Made by a program: the position numbers and the translations under genes. DNA of 47,130 bases from Gammaproteobacteria bacterium UBA2168 (lineage in GTDB: Bacteria > Pseudomonadota > Gammaproteobacteria > Pseudomonadales > Azotimanducaceae). Location: positions 468 to 47,597 of the forward strand of contig DCWG01000045.1 of the NCBI GenBank assembly GCA_002327525.1. The letters are read 5' to 3'. Of this stretch, positions 33,130 to 42,086 are shown in pieces. How positions within the stretch are numbered: the stretch's first letter is position 1; every line of letters starts with the position of its first letter. The notes beneath the pieces were generated by a model. The model was not told the origin of the DNA. It saw only the letters and a list, made by a program, of their open reading frames with translations, and did no database searches.

Positions 33130-34107
33130 ATGAAGCTCATCGTCGAAAACACTTGCCCGACTCAATGGCGCTTCGAGTACGAATCCACCGACCCGGAACT
33201 CGAAAACCTCTATGAACTCGCGAAGACCAACCAATGGAACGTGAGTACGGATATCAACTGGGACCGACCCATTCAGGATGACTGTGACATTCTCGCGCGC
33301 AGCGAAAATGCACTGGGAAGATCGAAGTTTTTCACCTCGTTGAGCAAGGAAGTCCAGCACGAGGTCATGGCCAATCAGGCTGCCTTCACGCTGTCACAGT
33401 TTCTGCACGGTGAGCAGGGTGCGCTGTTGTGCTGCGGTGAGTTGGTTAACAGCGTGCCCGATGTAGAAGGCAAACTCTACGCGGCGACGCAGGTAATGGA
33501 CGAGGCACGTCACGTCGAGGTGTTTCACAAATACCTCAAGAAGCTGGACAAGAGCTATCCGATCACGGGCGGGCTGAAGAACGTGCTCGATGCGATTCTC
33601 GAGGCCGAAACCTGGCAGCAGAAGTGCGTGGGGATGCAGATCATGGTGGAGAGTATCGCCATGGGTTCTTTCAAGAACATGCTGGTCACCGCTGCGGATC
33701 CGTTGCTGAAAGACATCGTCACGCTTACCGCCAGAGACGAAGCGCGTCACGTCGCCTTCGGCATCATCTCGCTGCAGCACGAGATTCCGAAAATGCCGGA
33801 AGAGGAGCGCGCCGCGCTCGAAGACTTCGCGCTTCTGGGTCTGAATATCCTGGTGGGGCGTGCCGGTGATGCCCGCGTACCCGGACGGTCCGTCGGGTTC
33901 GAACAACCTCTCATCGATGCCGGCCTCGATCCGAAGGAAGTGGTCGCGGTTCTCACGGAGGAACGGCAGTCCAACCCGCCACCCAAGACGGAACAGCAGC
34001 CGCTCTTTCAGCATTACCTGATTCCCAACATGCAGCGCGTTGGGCTGATCAGCGACCGCATCCGGCCGCAGTACGAGGAAGCCGGATTCATGGCACCGGC
34101 AGCCTGA
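33130..34107 (+). CDS. Ferritin-like diiron oxygenase/oxidase
   Basis: 325 residues, all-helical. Two E...ExxH signatures bind the iron pair: E95, E125 and H128 (DEARHVEVF), and E174, E204 and H207 (DEARHVAFG). This layout is shared by ribonucleotide-reductase R2-like oxidases, AurF-type N-oxygenases and acyl-ACP desaturases. The DEARHV pattern twice in one chain is diagnostic; which reaction is made is not. It follows the NPD-like flavoprotein by 103 bp and lies near fabB, so a fatty-acyl substrate is a reasonable guess. The ATG follows GGAG by 8 nt. No signal peptide is present. Confidence 0.8.
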   Translation: MKLIVENTCPTQWRFEYESTDPELENLYELAKTNQWNVSTDINWDRPIQDDCDILARSENALGRSKFFTSLSKEVQHEVMANQAAFTLSQFLHGEQGALLCCGELVNSVPDVEGKLYAATQVMDEARHVEVFHKYLKKLDKSYPITGGLKNVLDAILEAETWQQKCVGMQIMVESIAMGSFKNMLVTAADPLLKDIVTLTARDEARHVAFGIISLQHEIPKMPEEERAALEDFALLGLNILVGRAGDARVPGRSVGFEQPLIDAGLDPKEVVAVLTEERQSNPPPKTEQQPLFQHYLIPNMQRVGLISDRIRPQYEEAGFMAPAA

Positions 34108-34137
34108 TCAGGGATCGGGCGGCGCGATAAAGGACCC

Positions 34138-34762
34138 TCAGGCCGGCGCGGGCGCTTCCACCGCCGGGTCGGCTGCTGCGGTATCGATACGAAAGCCCGT
34201 GAAACCGCAGGTGAGTGAGACGAGTGGGTTGGTCAGATTGAAGAAACAGAAAGGCAGGTAGACCAAGCTCGGCACGCCGAGTGTCGCCACCATCTAAGCG
34301 CCACGGGTGAGGTGATGGTGCCCGCATCCTCCTGGCCGCCATCCAGATCACCACCACCACCGGCAGGAGGAAGACCAATCCGGGTGAGAACTGTGTCTCG
34401 AGGGTGGTGAGCGTTTCCTGCACGGCGCAATTGCCCGCGTGCGCGGATTGCCCCGCTCCGATCATACCTGAAATGATCAACGCCAGCGTGATGCTCGGCG
34501 CAGTCGTCCAGGTCATATGGCGGATGTGTGTGAACAGACCAATCCCGGTGGTCGCGGGTGCCAGGTTGGTGGTATCTGGCAGGAGCGACATCTTGTCGCC
34601 GAAGTAGGCAGCGTTGATGACGGCGCCGCAAGCGAGCGCAATCTGATTGGCGCCGACTGACGAATCGCTGCCGTAGAGATATACCGAGAGCGCCAGCAGC
34701 ACCATGATCGTGCCGATGACCAGGCCGAGGTCCAGGGCCGACGCAGGTCGGGTGCTCTGCAT
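34138..34762 (-). pseudogene. Na+/H+ antiporter NhaC remnant with large internal deletions
   Basis: Read leftward, the first 50 residues form an NhaC start (PASALDLGLVIGTIMVLLALSV, ACGAVINA). They are joined directly to the hallmark AYFGDKMSLLPDTTNLAPAT and FTHIRHMTWTTAPS region. A frame break near 34310 then leads to the C-terminus in another frame (SLVYLPFCFFNLTNPLVSL, TGFRID). NhaC normally has about 450-480 residues and 12 or so membrane helices; about half is missing. No functional transporter can result. The protein once exchanged sodium for protons at the inner membrane. Confidence 0.8.
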
Positions 34763-34845
34763 GTTGATTGCCCATGTCACCAGAATGCATTTTGCTTGAT
34801 ACTCGCAGGCGGTGCTTGAATTGCGCTTCACACTGAGGGGGAAGA

Positions 34846-37842
34846 ATGGACTGGTTGCGGTGGACGACGATCGGCCTTGCGATTGTGATGGGTTGCGGAT
34901 GTGGGGAGGCAGAGCGCGCCGAACGAGGGGCGGTCACACCGACGGCAGAGACAAGCGCCGTGGTTGCAGGTGACCAATCGCAGGTCGTGCGGGTACGACA
35001 GGGCACCAACATGGCGCTCGACCTGTTGCCTGGGGGTGAGGAGCTGGTGCTCAGTATTCAGGGCAAACTGTTCCGCGTACCGGCTTCCGGTGGACGGGCA
35101 CAGCCGATCATCGCCGATGGTTACGACGCACGGGAACCGGACGTCGCACCCGGAGGCGGCGCGCTGGTGTTTCAGGGCTACCGGGATGGAAACTGGGATC
35201 TGTTCAGGCTCGATCTCACCACCGCAACCGTGAGCAAACTGACGGATGACCCGTTCGACGACCGCGAGCCGCAGTACTCGCCGGATGGGCGCAGCATCGC
35301 GTTCGCCTCCGACCGTGGCGGCAGCTACGGCGTATGGATACTGGATTTGGCATCGATGCAGATGAAACAGGTGTCCGATACGCCTGCCGATGCCTATTCG
35401 CCATCCTGGTCCCCGACCGGCACGGACCTGGCTTACGCCCTGGTGCTTGGCCGGGAGGAAGGCGCGCTGGTACGTCAGACCCTGGATGGGCAGGCAGTCA
35501 CGCTGGCCTCGGAGGCCGGCACGTTGAATGGGGTGAGCTGGTCGGCGGACGGAGAGTCGATTGCCTATCAGGTGCTGCGTCGTGCAGGTGATCCTGTGAC
35601 CGAGCTGCGTATGCTGGAGGTCGATTCTGGTGACGTTGTGACCTGGTCACCCGAGGGTAGCGACGTGTTCCCGTTTCGCGCTAGCTGGTCGGGAGAAACG
35701 GTGCTCTATACGGCGAACGGGGAAATCAACCGCCAGGTGCGCGGACAATCGCCGGAGGTGGTGCCGTTTTCAGCCTCTTTCGAATTGCGGCGCACGCCGT
35801 ACGAACGGCGGCCTCGGGATCACGACGATGCGGGCACACGTCCCGCGCTCGGGCTGGTGAGTCCATCAATCTCTCCGAATGGCGAGCGTATTGCCTTTAC
35901 TGCCCTGGGCGATCTGATGCTCTGGGAGCCGGCGAGTGCGAAGCTGGAAAAACTGACCGATGATAAGTGGGCGGAATCGAGTCCGGTCTGGTCACATGAC
36001 GGTACGCGGCTCGCCTACATTTCCGATCAGGGCGGTAGCGTTGCTTTGTGGCTGTACGACTTCAACGTGGGCGCCGCGTCGCGGGTGCCGGCTGCCATAG
36101 CCGGGCCCAGCTATCCGAGCTTTGCGCCAGACGGCGAGAGTGTCGCGGTGTACACGACCGTTCGGGGAAATCCGCTTGCAGGCCAGATGGCGATCGTGAA
36201 GCTCGATGATGGGAGCGTGGTGCCCCTGCATCAGCCGCGGCCACCGCAACCCATCTCCTGGAGTACGGATTCCGGCAACCTAGTTACCACGTCACTGGCC
36301 CCGTACTCGCGTCGCTACCGTGAAGGTGTGTATCAACTGGTGGTTGCCAATCGGGACAGCGGCGAAGCCATCGAGGTCGTCCCCACACCACACCGTAACG
36401 TGCTGGATCTCGTCTTGATTCCAGGCGAGCAGGCCATCTCGTACGTGCAGGATGGCCGCATGTGGCGCATGCAGCTGGATGAGGAATACCAGCCGGCGGG
36501 GTCGCCGGTCGCGCTCACGGCCGATGTGACCGACAACCCGAGCTGGAGTGCGACAGGCCGATTCGTCGTGTACATGAGTGGCAAACGGATGATGCGCCTC
36601 GACAGTCGAACCGGCACGGAGCAGGACGTCACACCGCCCGTGCGCTATGCCCGGTCGCAGCCTGACGGTAGCTGGACAATGCGCGTGGGCCGGTTGTTCG
36701 ACGCCACGGGGGATGACTATCTCACGGATGTCGACATAGTGGTGGAGGGTAACCGGATACGCGATGTGCGGCCTGCGGAGGTGGCCGTGAGCCCGGATAT
36801 CGACGCATCCGGATACGTGGTGTTTCCGGGATTGTTCGAAATGCACGGGCATATGGGCGCTGAGAGCGAACCTCAGGGGCGCACATGGCTCGCCTACGGA
36901 ATCACCACGGTGCGTGATCCGGGATCCAATCCTTATCTGGCCAAGGCACGGCAGGAAAGCTGGGACAGTGGTCGAAGAGACGGACCCCGTACGCACATCA
37001 CCGGTTATCTGACCGATGGCAACCGGGTGTACTACTCTATGGCGGAGGGGGTGACGAGCGATGAGCACCTCAAGCGGGCACTCGCCCGCGTTCGTGATCT
37101 TGAACTTGATTTCATCAAGACCTACGTGCGTCTGCCCGATCTGTGGCAGAAGCGGGTCATCGAGTTCGCGCACAGCATCGGCATTCCGGTCTCCTCGCAT
37201 GAACTGTACCCGGCCGTGGCCAATGGTTCGGACCACGTGGAACATATTGGCGGTACCAGTCGGAGGGGCTATCAGCCGAAGGTGAGTGCGCTCGGTCACA
37301 GTTACGACGACGTGGTGCGGCTGCTGGCGGATTCGGGCATGGGTATGACGGCCACGGCAGTGTTGCCCGGGTATGCGGTCGTGGTCAGCGAACAGCCTGA
37401 TTTTTTCGTCAATGCACAGTTCGATCACTTCTACGGTGAAGCGGGGCGGCGCAGCGCACAGCTGATCAGTCGTATGTTTGGCGCAGGCGCGGCTGCCATA
37501 GCGACCGCCAACGGCGGTCTGTTGAAAGCGTTGGTCGAGGAGAATGCGCTGCTGGTGACGGGCACCGATTCTCCGTTTGTACCCTATGGGGCGGGGTTGC
37601 ACGCGGAGCTCAGGCTCTACCAGAGGGCCGGGCTGAGCGGCGCACAGATTCTGCGTTCCGCCACCATCGCCTCTGCCAGGGCGGCGGGTGTGGCTGACGA
37701 TCTCGGTACCCTCCAGGTGGGCAAGCTGGCTGATTTCGTCGTCGTGGATGGCGATCCTCTGAGGAGTATCGGAGATGCCGACAACGTGGTGATGACGGTC
37801 AAGAACGGCGTGGCCTATGCACTGGAGGACCTGCTGGAGTGA
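34846..37842 (+). CDS. TolB-like beta-propeller plus amidohydrolase lipoprotein
   Basis: 998 residues. A signal with lipobox-like MGCGC (about 15-19) anchors it at the envelope. Residues 50-610 carry repeated PD40/TolB blades (REPQYSPDGRSIAFASDRG, SSPVWSHDGTRLAYISDQG and others). Residues 620-998 form an amidohydrolase with metal ligands H667 and H669 (HGH), K758 (FIKTY), H785, H800 (DHVEH) and D908 (GTDSP), and end in KLADFVVVDGDP. Such fusions hydrolyse peptides or amides outside the cytoplasm; substrate unknown. GAGGGGGAAGA precedes the ATG. Its stop overlaps the YkvI-like GTG start, so the two are coupled. Confidence 0.88.
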   Translation: MDWLRWTTIGLAIVMGCGCGEAERAERGAVTPTAETSAVVAGDQSQVVRVRQGTNMALDLLPGGEELVLSIQGKLFRVPASGGRAQPIIADGYDAREPDVAPGGGALVFQGYRDGNWDLFRLDLTTATVSKLTDDPFDDREPQYSPDGRSIAFASDRGGSYGVWILDLASMQMKQVSDTPADAYSPSWSPTGTDLAYALVLGREEGALVRQTLDGQAVTLASEAGTLNGVSWSADGESIAYQVLRRAGDPVTELRMLEVDSGDVVTWSPEGSDVFPFRASWSGETVLYTANGEINRQVRGQSPEVVPFSASFELRRTPYERRPRDHDDAGTRPALGLVSPSISPNGERIAFTALGDLMLWEPASAKLEKLTDDKWAESSPVWSHDGTRLAYISDQGGSVALWLYDFNVGAASRVPAAIAGPSYPSFAPDGESVAVYTTVRGNPLAGQMAIVKLDDGSVVPLHQPRPPQPISWSTDSGNLVTTSLAPYSRRYREGVYQLVVANRDSGEAIEVVPTPHRNVLDLVLIPGEQAISYVQDGRMWRMQLDEEYQPAGSPVALTADVTDNPSWSATGRFVVYMSGKRMMRLDSRTGTEQDVTPPVRYARSQPDGSWTMRVGRLFDATGDDYLTDVDIVVEGNRIRDVRPAEVAVSPDIDASGYVVFPGLFEMHGHMGAESEPQGRTWLAYGITTVRDPGSNPYLAKARQESWDSGRRDGPRTHITGYLTDGNRVYYSMAEGVTSDEHLKRALARVRDLELDFIKTYVRLPDLWQKRVIEFAHSIGIPVSSHELYPAVANGSDHVEHIGGTSRRGYQPKVSALGHSYDDVVRLLADSGMGMTATAVLPGYAVVVSEQPDFFVNAQFDHFYGEAGRRSAQLISRMFGAGAAAIATANGGLLKALVEENALLVTGTDSPFVPYGAGLHAELRLYQRAGLSGAQILRSATIASARAAGVADDLGTLQVGKLADFVVVDGDPLRSIGDADNVVMTVKNGVAYALEDLLE

Positions 37843-38945
37843 ACCGTTTTTTTAGGATTTACCTGCTGCCTGGCGCGGTGTTGCAGTCGGTCATGATCGG
37901 TGGTGGCTACGGTACCGGCAGGGAGGTGGTGGAGTTCTTCTCCGGTTATGGCATGGGTGGCGCGGTGCTGGCCATCGCGACCGCGGCCCTGTCCGCCGCG
38001 GTTGTATTTGCGGTGTCGCTGGAGTTTGCGCGCTGCTTCAAGGCACACGACTATCGCGTCTTCTTCAAAGCACTGCTCGGTCGCGGGTGGGTGATATACG
38101 AACTCCTCGCGGTGGCGCTGTTCGTCCTGGTCATCGCCGTGCTAGGAGCAGCGGCCGGTGAGGTGCTCTATGGCGAACTCGGCCTGGCTCCCTGGGTTGG
38201 CATGGTGGTGGTGCTGGTCGTCGTCGTGGTGCTCAATTTTTATGGACGCGGCGTAGTGACGGCGGTGCTCGCCTACTGGAGCGTGCTGTTGTATGCCGTG
38301 TTCATCGCCTACTTCGTGTTGGTGCTGACGACGCTGTACGATGCGGACGTACACAGGGTCGATTTCTCGGATGTCCAGCCTGGCTGGTGGCTGAGCGGCA
38401 TTCAGTATGCTTGCTACAACCTCACCGCGGTGCCCGTGATCCTGTACGCGGCCTATGCCATTGAAACCCGTGCGCAGGCGGTGGCTGCCGGGGCGATCGG
38501 TGCGGTCATCGCCATGCTCCCGGCGCTGTTTCTGCACCTCAGCTTCGTCACGGAGTATCCGGCCATCCTCGACGCTGCGCTGCCGGTGTACGACGTGCTG
38601 GGCAAACTGTCCATACCGATGCTGACGACCTTCTATCTGATCGTGTTGTTCGGAACCTTCATTGAGACCGGAGCGGGTATCATCCAGGGTGTGATCGAGC
38701 GGTTGGATGGCTGGTGGGTGGAGCGGCACGGCACTCCGTTGACGCGTCTGAGTCATGCGGTGATCGCCGCAACGGGAGTGGGTCTGGCCGGCCTGCTGTC
38801 ATCCGTGGGAATCGTGGCCCTGATCGCGGAGGGTTACGGAACACTCGCCTGGGGCTTTCTGATCGTCTACATCGTGCCGCTGCTTACGGTTGGCGTGTGG
38901 CGCATACACCGGCATTCTGGAGACTCGGGAGAACGGTCAGGCTGA
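37839..38945 (+). CDS. YkvI-like membrane transporter (APC superfamily-type)
   Basis: 368 residues, about ten hydrophobic segments. The start MNRFFRIYLLPGAVLQSVMIGGGYGTGREVVEFFSGYG matches the YkvI family opening (GGGYGTGRE), followed by the broken-helix pattern of LeuT-fold carriers. The family is little studied and probably moves amino acids or small amines by cation symport. GTGA overlap with the amidohydrolase stop and the same direction suggest that it imports a product released by that enzyme. The GTG is fixed by the overlap. A CaiB gene is convergent 48 bp away. Confidence 0.8.
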   Translation: MNRFFRIYLLPGAVLQSVMIGGGYGTGREVVEFFSGYGMGGAVLAIATAALSAAVVFAVSLEFARCFKAHDYRVFFKALLGRGWVIYELLAVALFVLVIAVLGAAAGEVLYGELGLAPWVGMVVVLVVVVVLNFYGRGVVTAVLAYWSVLLYAVFIAYFVLVLTTLYDADVHRVDFSDVQPGWWLSGIQYACYNLTAVPVILYAAYAIETRAQAVAAGAIGAVIAMLPALFLHLSFVTEYPAILDAALPVYDVLGKLSIPMLTTFYLIVLFGTFIETGAGIIQGVIERLDGWWVERHGTPLTRLSHAVIAATGVGLAGLLSSVGIVALIAEGYGTLAWGFLIVYIVPLLTVGVWRIHRHSGDSGERSG

Positions 38946-38993
38946 ACAACCGACGTCGCGGACACTCGGGCATCCCCAGGAGCAGGTGCTGCG

Positions 38994-40178
38994 CTACACC
39001 ACACCCCGATCCACGAGTTCTGCGATACGCTCTTCGTCGCATCCCATTTCGGCGAGAATTGCCTTGGAATGTTCGCCAAGCAGCGGAGCACGTCCGGGAA
39101 AACGAGGGCCGTCCGGCGCCGCGTGGTGTCCGGCGAACACGATGCGGTGATTGCCTTTGCCGGGTGTACTCAGCGTCGCCAGGGTATCGCGATAGCCAAA
39201 TTGCTCCTCCTCGGCCACTTCGGCCAGGGTGCGAACTTCGGAAACCGGTACGTTGGCCTCAAGCAGAGGATCGAGCCAGGCTGCCTTCGACCGTCGCCCG
39301 AGCGCGGCTCGTAGCAGGTCGCGTACCTTGTCACGATGTTCGAGTCTCAACGCGGGCGTATCGTAGTGAGTGTACTCGCTGGCCAAACCCACGATATCGA
39401 ACAGGGATTCGATGTGCGCTTCGCGCAGTGCGACGATCTGAAGATATCCGTCGGCGACCGGGAATACGTCTGCAGTGGGCTGGCGGGTGGGGGAGCGATT
39501 GCCCTGCAATTCGGGCTCCGTGCCGTCGATCAGATAGGCGCCCATCTGAGGGGCGATCATCAGCATGGCGGTGTCGAGCATCGCCACGTCCAGGCGTTGC
39601 CCCACACCGGTGTTCTGGCGGCGCAGTAGCGCGGCGGATATCGAAAATGCGGCATTGAGCGCGGTAGGCATGTCTACCGCAAAGTAACCGGACCGGGTCG
39701 GACCGGTCTCGGGATGACCTGAGATGGCCATCATCCCGGAAGACGCCTGAATGGCGCCGTCAAAGGCGGCGAGCCTCGCTTTGGGGCCGCCCTGTCCATA
39801 GCCCGATATGGAGCAGTAGATGAGCAGCGGGTTGATCTCGGCCAGCGCCTGGAAACCAAAGCCCAGTCGATCCATGACGCCTGGTTTGAAATTCTCCACC
39901 AGAACATCCGCTCGCGTCACCAGGGCGTGCACGATTTCCGCGGCGTCGTCTGCCTTCAGGTCGAGCGTCAGGCTGCGTTTACCGAGATTGCAGGTGATGA
40001 AGCTGGGGGACATACCGCCTTTTTCGTCACCGGGCATTAAGCCGCGTGTCATGTCGCCGACGCCGGGCGGCTCGATTTTGATGACCTCGGCACCGAGATT
40101 CGCCAGTTGCAGAGTGGCGAAGGGTCCCGCCAGAACCTGCGTGAAATCCAGCACAGTGATGCCGTCGAATGCGAGCAT
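38994..40178 (-). CDS. CaiB/BaiF family (class III) CoA-transferase
   Basis: 394 residues, the second CaiB in the window. Family marks: FDGITVLDFTQVLAGPFA at the start, AEVIKIEPP, NLGKRSLTLDLK, LVENFKPGVMDRLGFG, SISGYGQGGP and SGYFAVDMPT with the probable catalytic aspartate. It shares the fold and end (LLGEHSKAILAEMG) with the first CaiB (4.9 kb) but differs widely in the middle, so it is an old paralogue or a separate family. It would move CoA to an organic acid. It lies 9 bp upstream of the small membrane-anchored paralogue's stop in the same direction. Confidence 0.9.
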   Translation of the reverse strand: MLAFDGITVLDFTQVLAGPFATLQLANLGAEVIKIEPPGVGDMTRGLMPGDEKGGMSPSFITCNLGKRSLTLDLKADDAAEIVHALVTRADVLVENFKPGVMDRLGFGFQALAEINPLLIYCSISGYGQGGPKARLAAFDGAIQASSGMMAISGHPETGPTRSGYFAVDMPTALNAAFSISAALLRRQNTGVGQRLDVAMLDTAMLMIAPQMGAYLIDGTEPELQGNRSPTRQPTADVFPVADGYLQIVALREAHIESLFDIVGLASEYTHYDTPALRLEHRDKVRDLLRAALGRRSKAAWLDPLLEANVPVSEVRTLAEVAEEEQFGYRDTLATLSTPGKGNHRIVFAGHHAAPDGPRFPGRAPLLGEHSKAILAEMGCDEERIAELVDRGVV

Positions 40179-40187
40179 GGCGCGTCC

Positions 40188-40703
40188 TCAGGCTCTGGGT
40201 GCGAGCTCGAAGATCCAGAGGTAGCCGCTGGTGACGGCTTCCAGAGGGAAGGGCGAGCCGTCGCCGTACTTGCGGCCGAGTTCGGCGAGGATCGGACCGA
40301 TCTCCTCACCCTCGGAGATGCGCACGAGCGTGCGGTCATAGAGTTTGCCCCCGGCGCGAAGAATGACCCGGCCGTCGCGTTCCGCCTCGATAGGCCACTG
40401 TTTCCAGATCCTACCCCAGGTGGTGGTCATGTAGCCGCAGGGTATGAAGGCCCGTCCATCGTGAACGGCGATCCAGGTGATGCGCGAACGTTCGGGGTCT
40501 AGCGACTGGAATTCGACCTCCATCGTGTCACGCAGAAAGGTCCAGTCGGGCTCGCCGCCCTCGTATTTATCACCGGTCGTGAATGCCCCCCCTGCGATGA
40601 TCGCCCAGGGCCCGTCAGCGAAGCGGACAGCGATCAGCATGCCGGTAATCGCCACCGCGACGACGAGTACCAGACCCAGCAGCCCTTTCAACAAAATCTT
40701 CAT
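40188..40703 (-). CDS. Membrane-anchored paralogue of the lipoprotein at 3.9 kb
   Basis: 171 residues. The N-terminus is a single membrane helix (ILLKGLLGLVLVVAVAITGM), not a lipobox, so it is anchored with the body outside. The body repeats the 3942-4406 protein's order: DWTF, RITWIAV, DGRAFI, GGKLYDRT, a helix GPILAELGRKYG, and YLWIFEL. The two anchor types on one body are a clear sign of duplication and re-targeting. A PPOX-like split-barrel fold is suspected without a clear flavin site. GGGAGA precedes the ATG at 40703. It is upstream of and co-directional with the second CaiB gene. Confidence 0.72.
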   Translation of the reverse strand: MKILLKGLLGLVLVVAVAITGMLIAVRFADGPWAIIAGGAFTTGDKYEGGEPDWTFLRDTMEVEFQSLDPERSRITWIAVHDGRAFIPCGYMTTTWGRIWKQWPIEAERDGRVILRAGGKLYDRTLVRISEGEEIGPILAELGRKYGDGSPFPLEAVTSGYLWIFELAPRA

Positions 40704-40782
40704 ATCCACTCTCCCTCGCTCAAGACATGGTTGCGCTTGGATTCTAGCCCGGAGACACTCCCTACTTCGAGGGGGTATGTAC

Positions 40783-42084
40783 ATGGTTGATGCCACATTG
40801 CCGCGCGGGCGGCTGTTCCTGATCGGCAATCTGTCGATCTTCACGATTGGGCTTGGCTTTGCCGTTCGCGCCAGCATCGCGGCCGACGTGCAGGGGGATC
40901 TGTTCGATCCCCTGGACGTAACCCGTTCCGCTTCCATGGTGGGCGAGGTGATCGGCGCGACGTTTACGGGTTTCGCGCTCACACTGCTGTTCGGCAGTGC
41001 CCTGGTGGATCATGTCGGAATGAAGCGCATGTTGTTTCTGGCCGCTCTCGGGTATCTGCTCGGCAGCATGATCGTGGTCGGCGCTTCGGTTGTGGAACCC
41101 TCGGGCAGCACCTATTGGTTGGTTCTGTTCGGATTTCTGCTGACGGGTCTCGGGTGGGGCGCGGTGGAGGCCGCCAGCAATCCGATGGTGTCAGCGCTCT
41201 ATCCGGAGGAGAAGACCCACCGCCTCAACATCCTGCATGCGTGGTGGCCGGCGGGCATCGTGGTCGGAGGACTTGCGGGGATCGGTATCGCGGCCCTGAA
41301 TTGTCCATGGCAGTTCAACCTCGCGTTGCTGGTCGTGCCGTCCGTGCTCCTCATGTGGCTGGTGGCGCGCGCGCGTTTTCCGGTTACCGAACGGGTCGCT
41401 TCGGGTGTGGGACACCGGGATATGTACATGGAAGTGGTGCGCTCTCCCGGCTTCTGGCTGTGGTTCGTTTGTATGATGCTGACCACGACTTCGGAACTGG
41501 CACCCGGGCAGTGGGTGGACCTGGCGCTGTCCAATGTGGTGGGCATGCAAGGCATTGTACTGTTGGTGTACGTGTCCGCGCTCATGTTCGTGATGAGGCA
41601 TTTCGCCGGCCCTCTGGCGGAGCGCTTCACACCGGTGGGTCTGTTGTGGTGGTCGAGTCTGTTTGCGGCGATCGGTCTGTTTCAGTTGAGCATGGCGTCA
41701 TCGCCGGTGTCGGCGTTCATCGCGGCGACGATCTGGGGGATCGGTGTCTGCTACATGTATCCCACCATGCTTGCCTGCGTGGCGGAACGTTATCCGAAGG
41801 GTGGCGCGTGGCTGATGGGGTTGATGGGGTTCGCCGGAGGGCTGGCCGTACAGTTCGTGCTGCCGCGCATGGGAGCGGTGTTCGACGCTGCGAAACTCGA
41901 GGCTGCTGGTGGCGCGGCGGCGTTCAGCAGGCTGGAGGGCGGCGCACTCGCCGAGGTGTTGCGCTACGCTTCCAGCGAAAGCTTTCAATCGGTGGCCGTA
42001 GTGCCGCTGATCCTGCTGCCGGTATTCGGTTTCATATGGTTTTTCGAACGGCGGCGCCGAGCCGCACTGGCGGCGGGAGACTGA
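40783..42084 (+). CDS. Major facilitator superfamily transporter
   Basis: 433 residues, about twelve hydrophobic segments. The loop GSALVDHVGMKRMLFLAALGYL between helices 2 and 3 is the MFS signature area, and the second half repeats it (GPLAERFTPVGLLWW). The body resembles sugar-type (FucP or glucose/galactose) symporters, with WWPAGIVVGGLAG in helix 5. It stands at the head of the rightward sugar-oxidation-like cluster, so a monosaccharide or derivative is a fair guess. ATG 40783 follows GAGGGGGT by 7 nt; an ATG at 40777 would add two residues. Divergent from the small paralogue gene with about 80 bp between. Confidence 0.85.
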   Translation: MVDATLPRGRLFLIGNLSIFTIGLGFAVRASIAADVQGDLFDPLDVTRSASMVGEVIGATFTGFALTLLFGSALVDHVGMKRMLFLAALGYLLGSMIVVGASVVEPSGSTYWLVLFGFLLTGLGWGAVEAASNPMVSALYPEEKTHRLNILHAWWPAGIVVGGLAGIGIAALNCPWQFNLALLVVPSVLLMWLVARARFPVTERVASGVGHRDMYMEVVRSPGFWLWFVCMMLTTTSELAPGQWVDLALSNVVGMQGIVLLVYVSALMFVMRHFAGPLAERFTPVGLLWWSSLFAAIGLFQLSMASSPVSAFIAATIWGIGVCYMYPTMLACVAERYPKGGAWLMGLMGFAGGLAVQFVLPRMGAVFDAAKLEAAGGAAAFSRLEGGALAEVLRYASSESFQSVAVVPLILLPVFGFIWFFERRRRAALAAGD

Positions 42085-42086
42085 CG

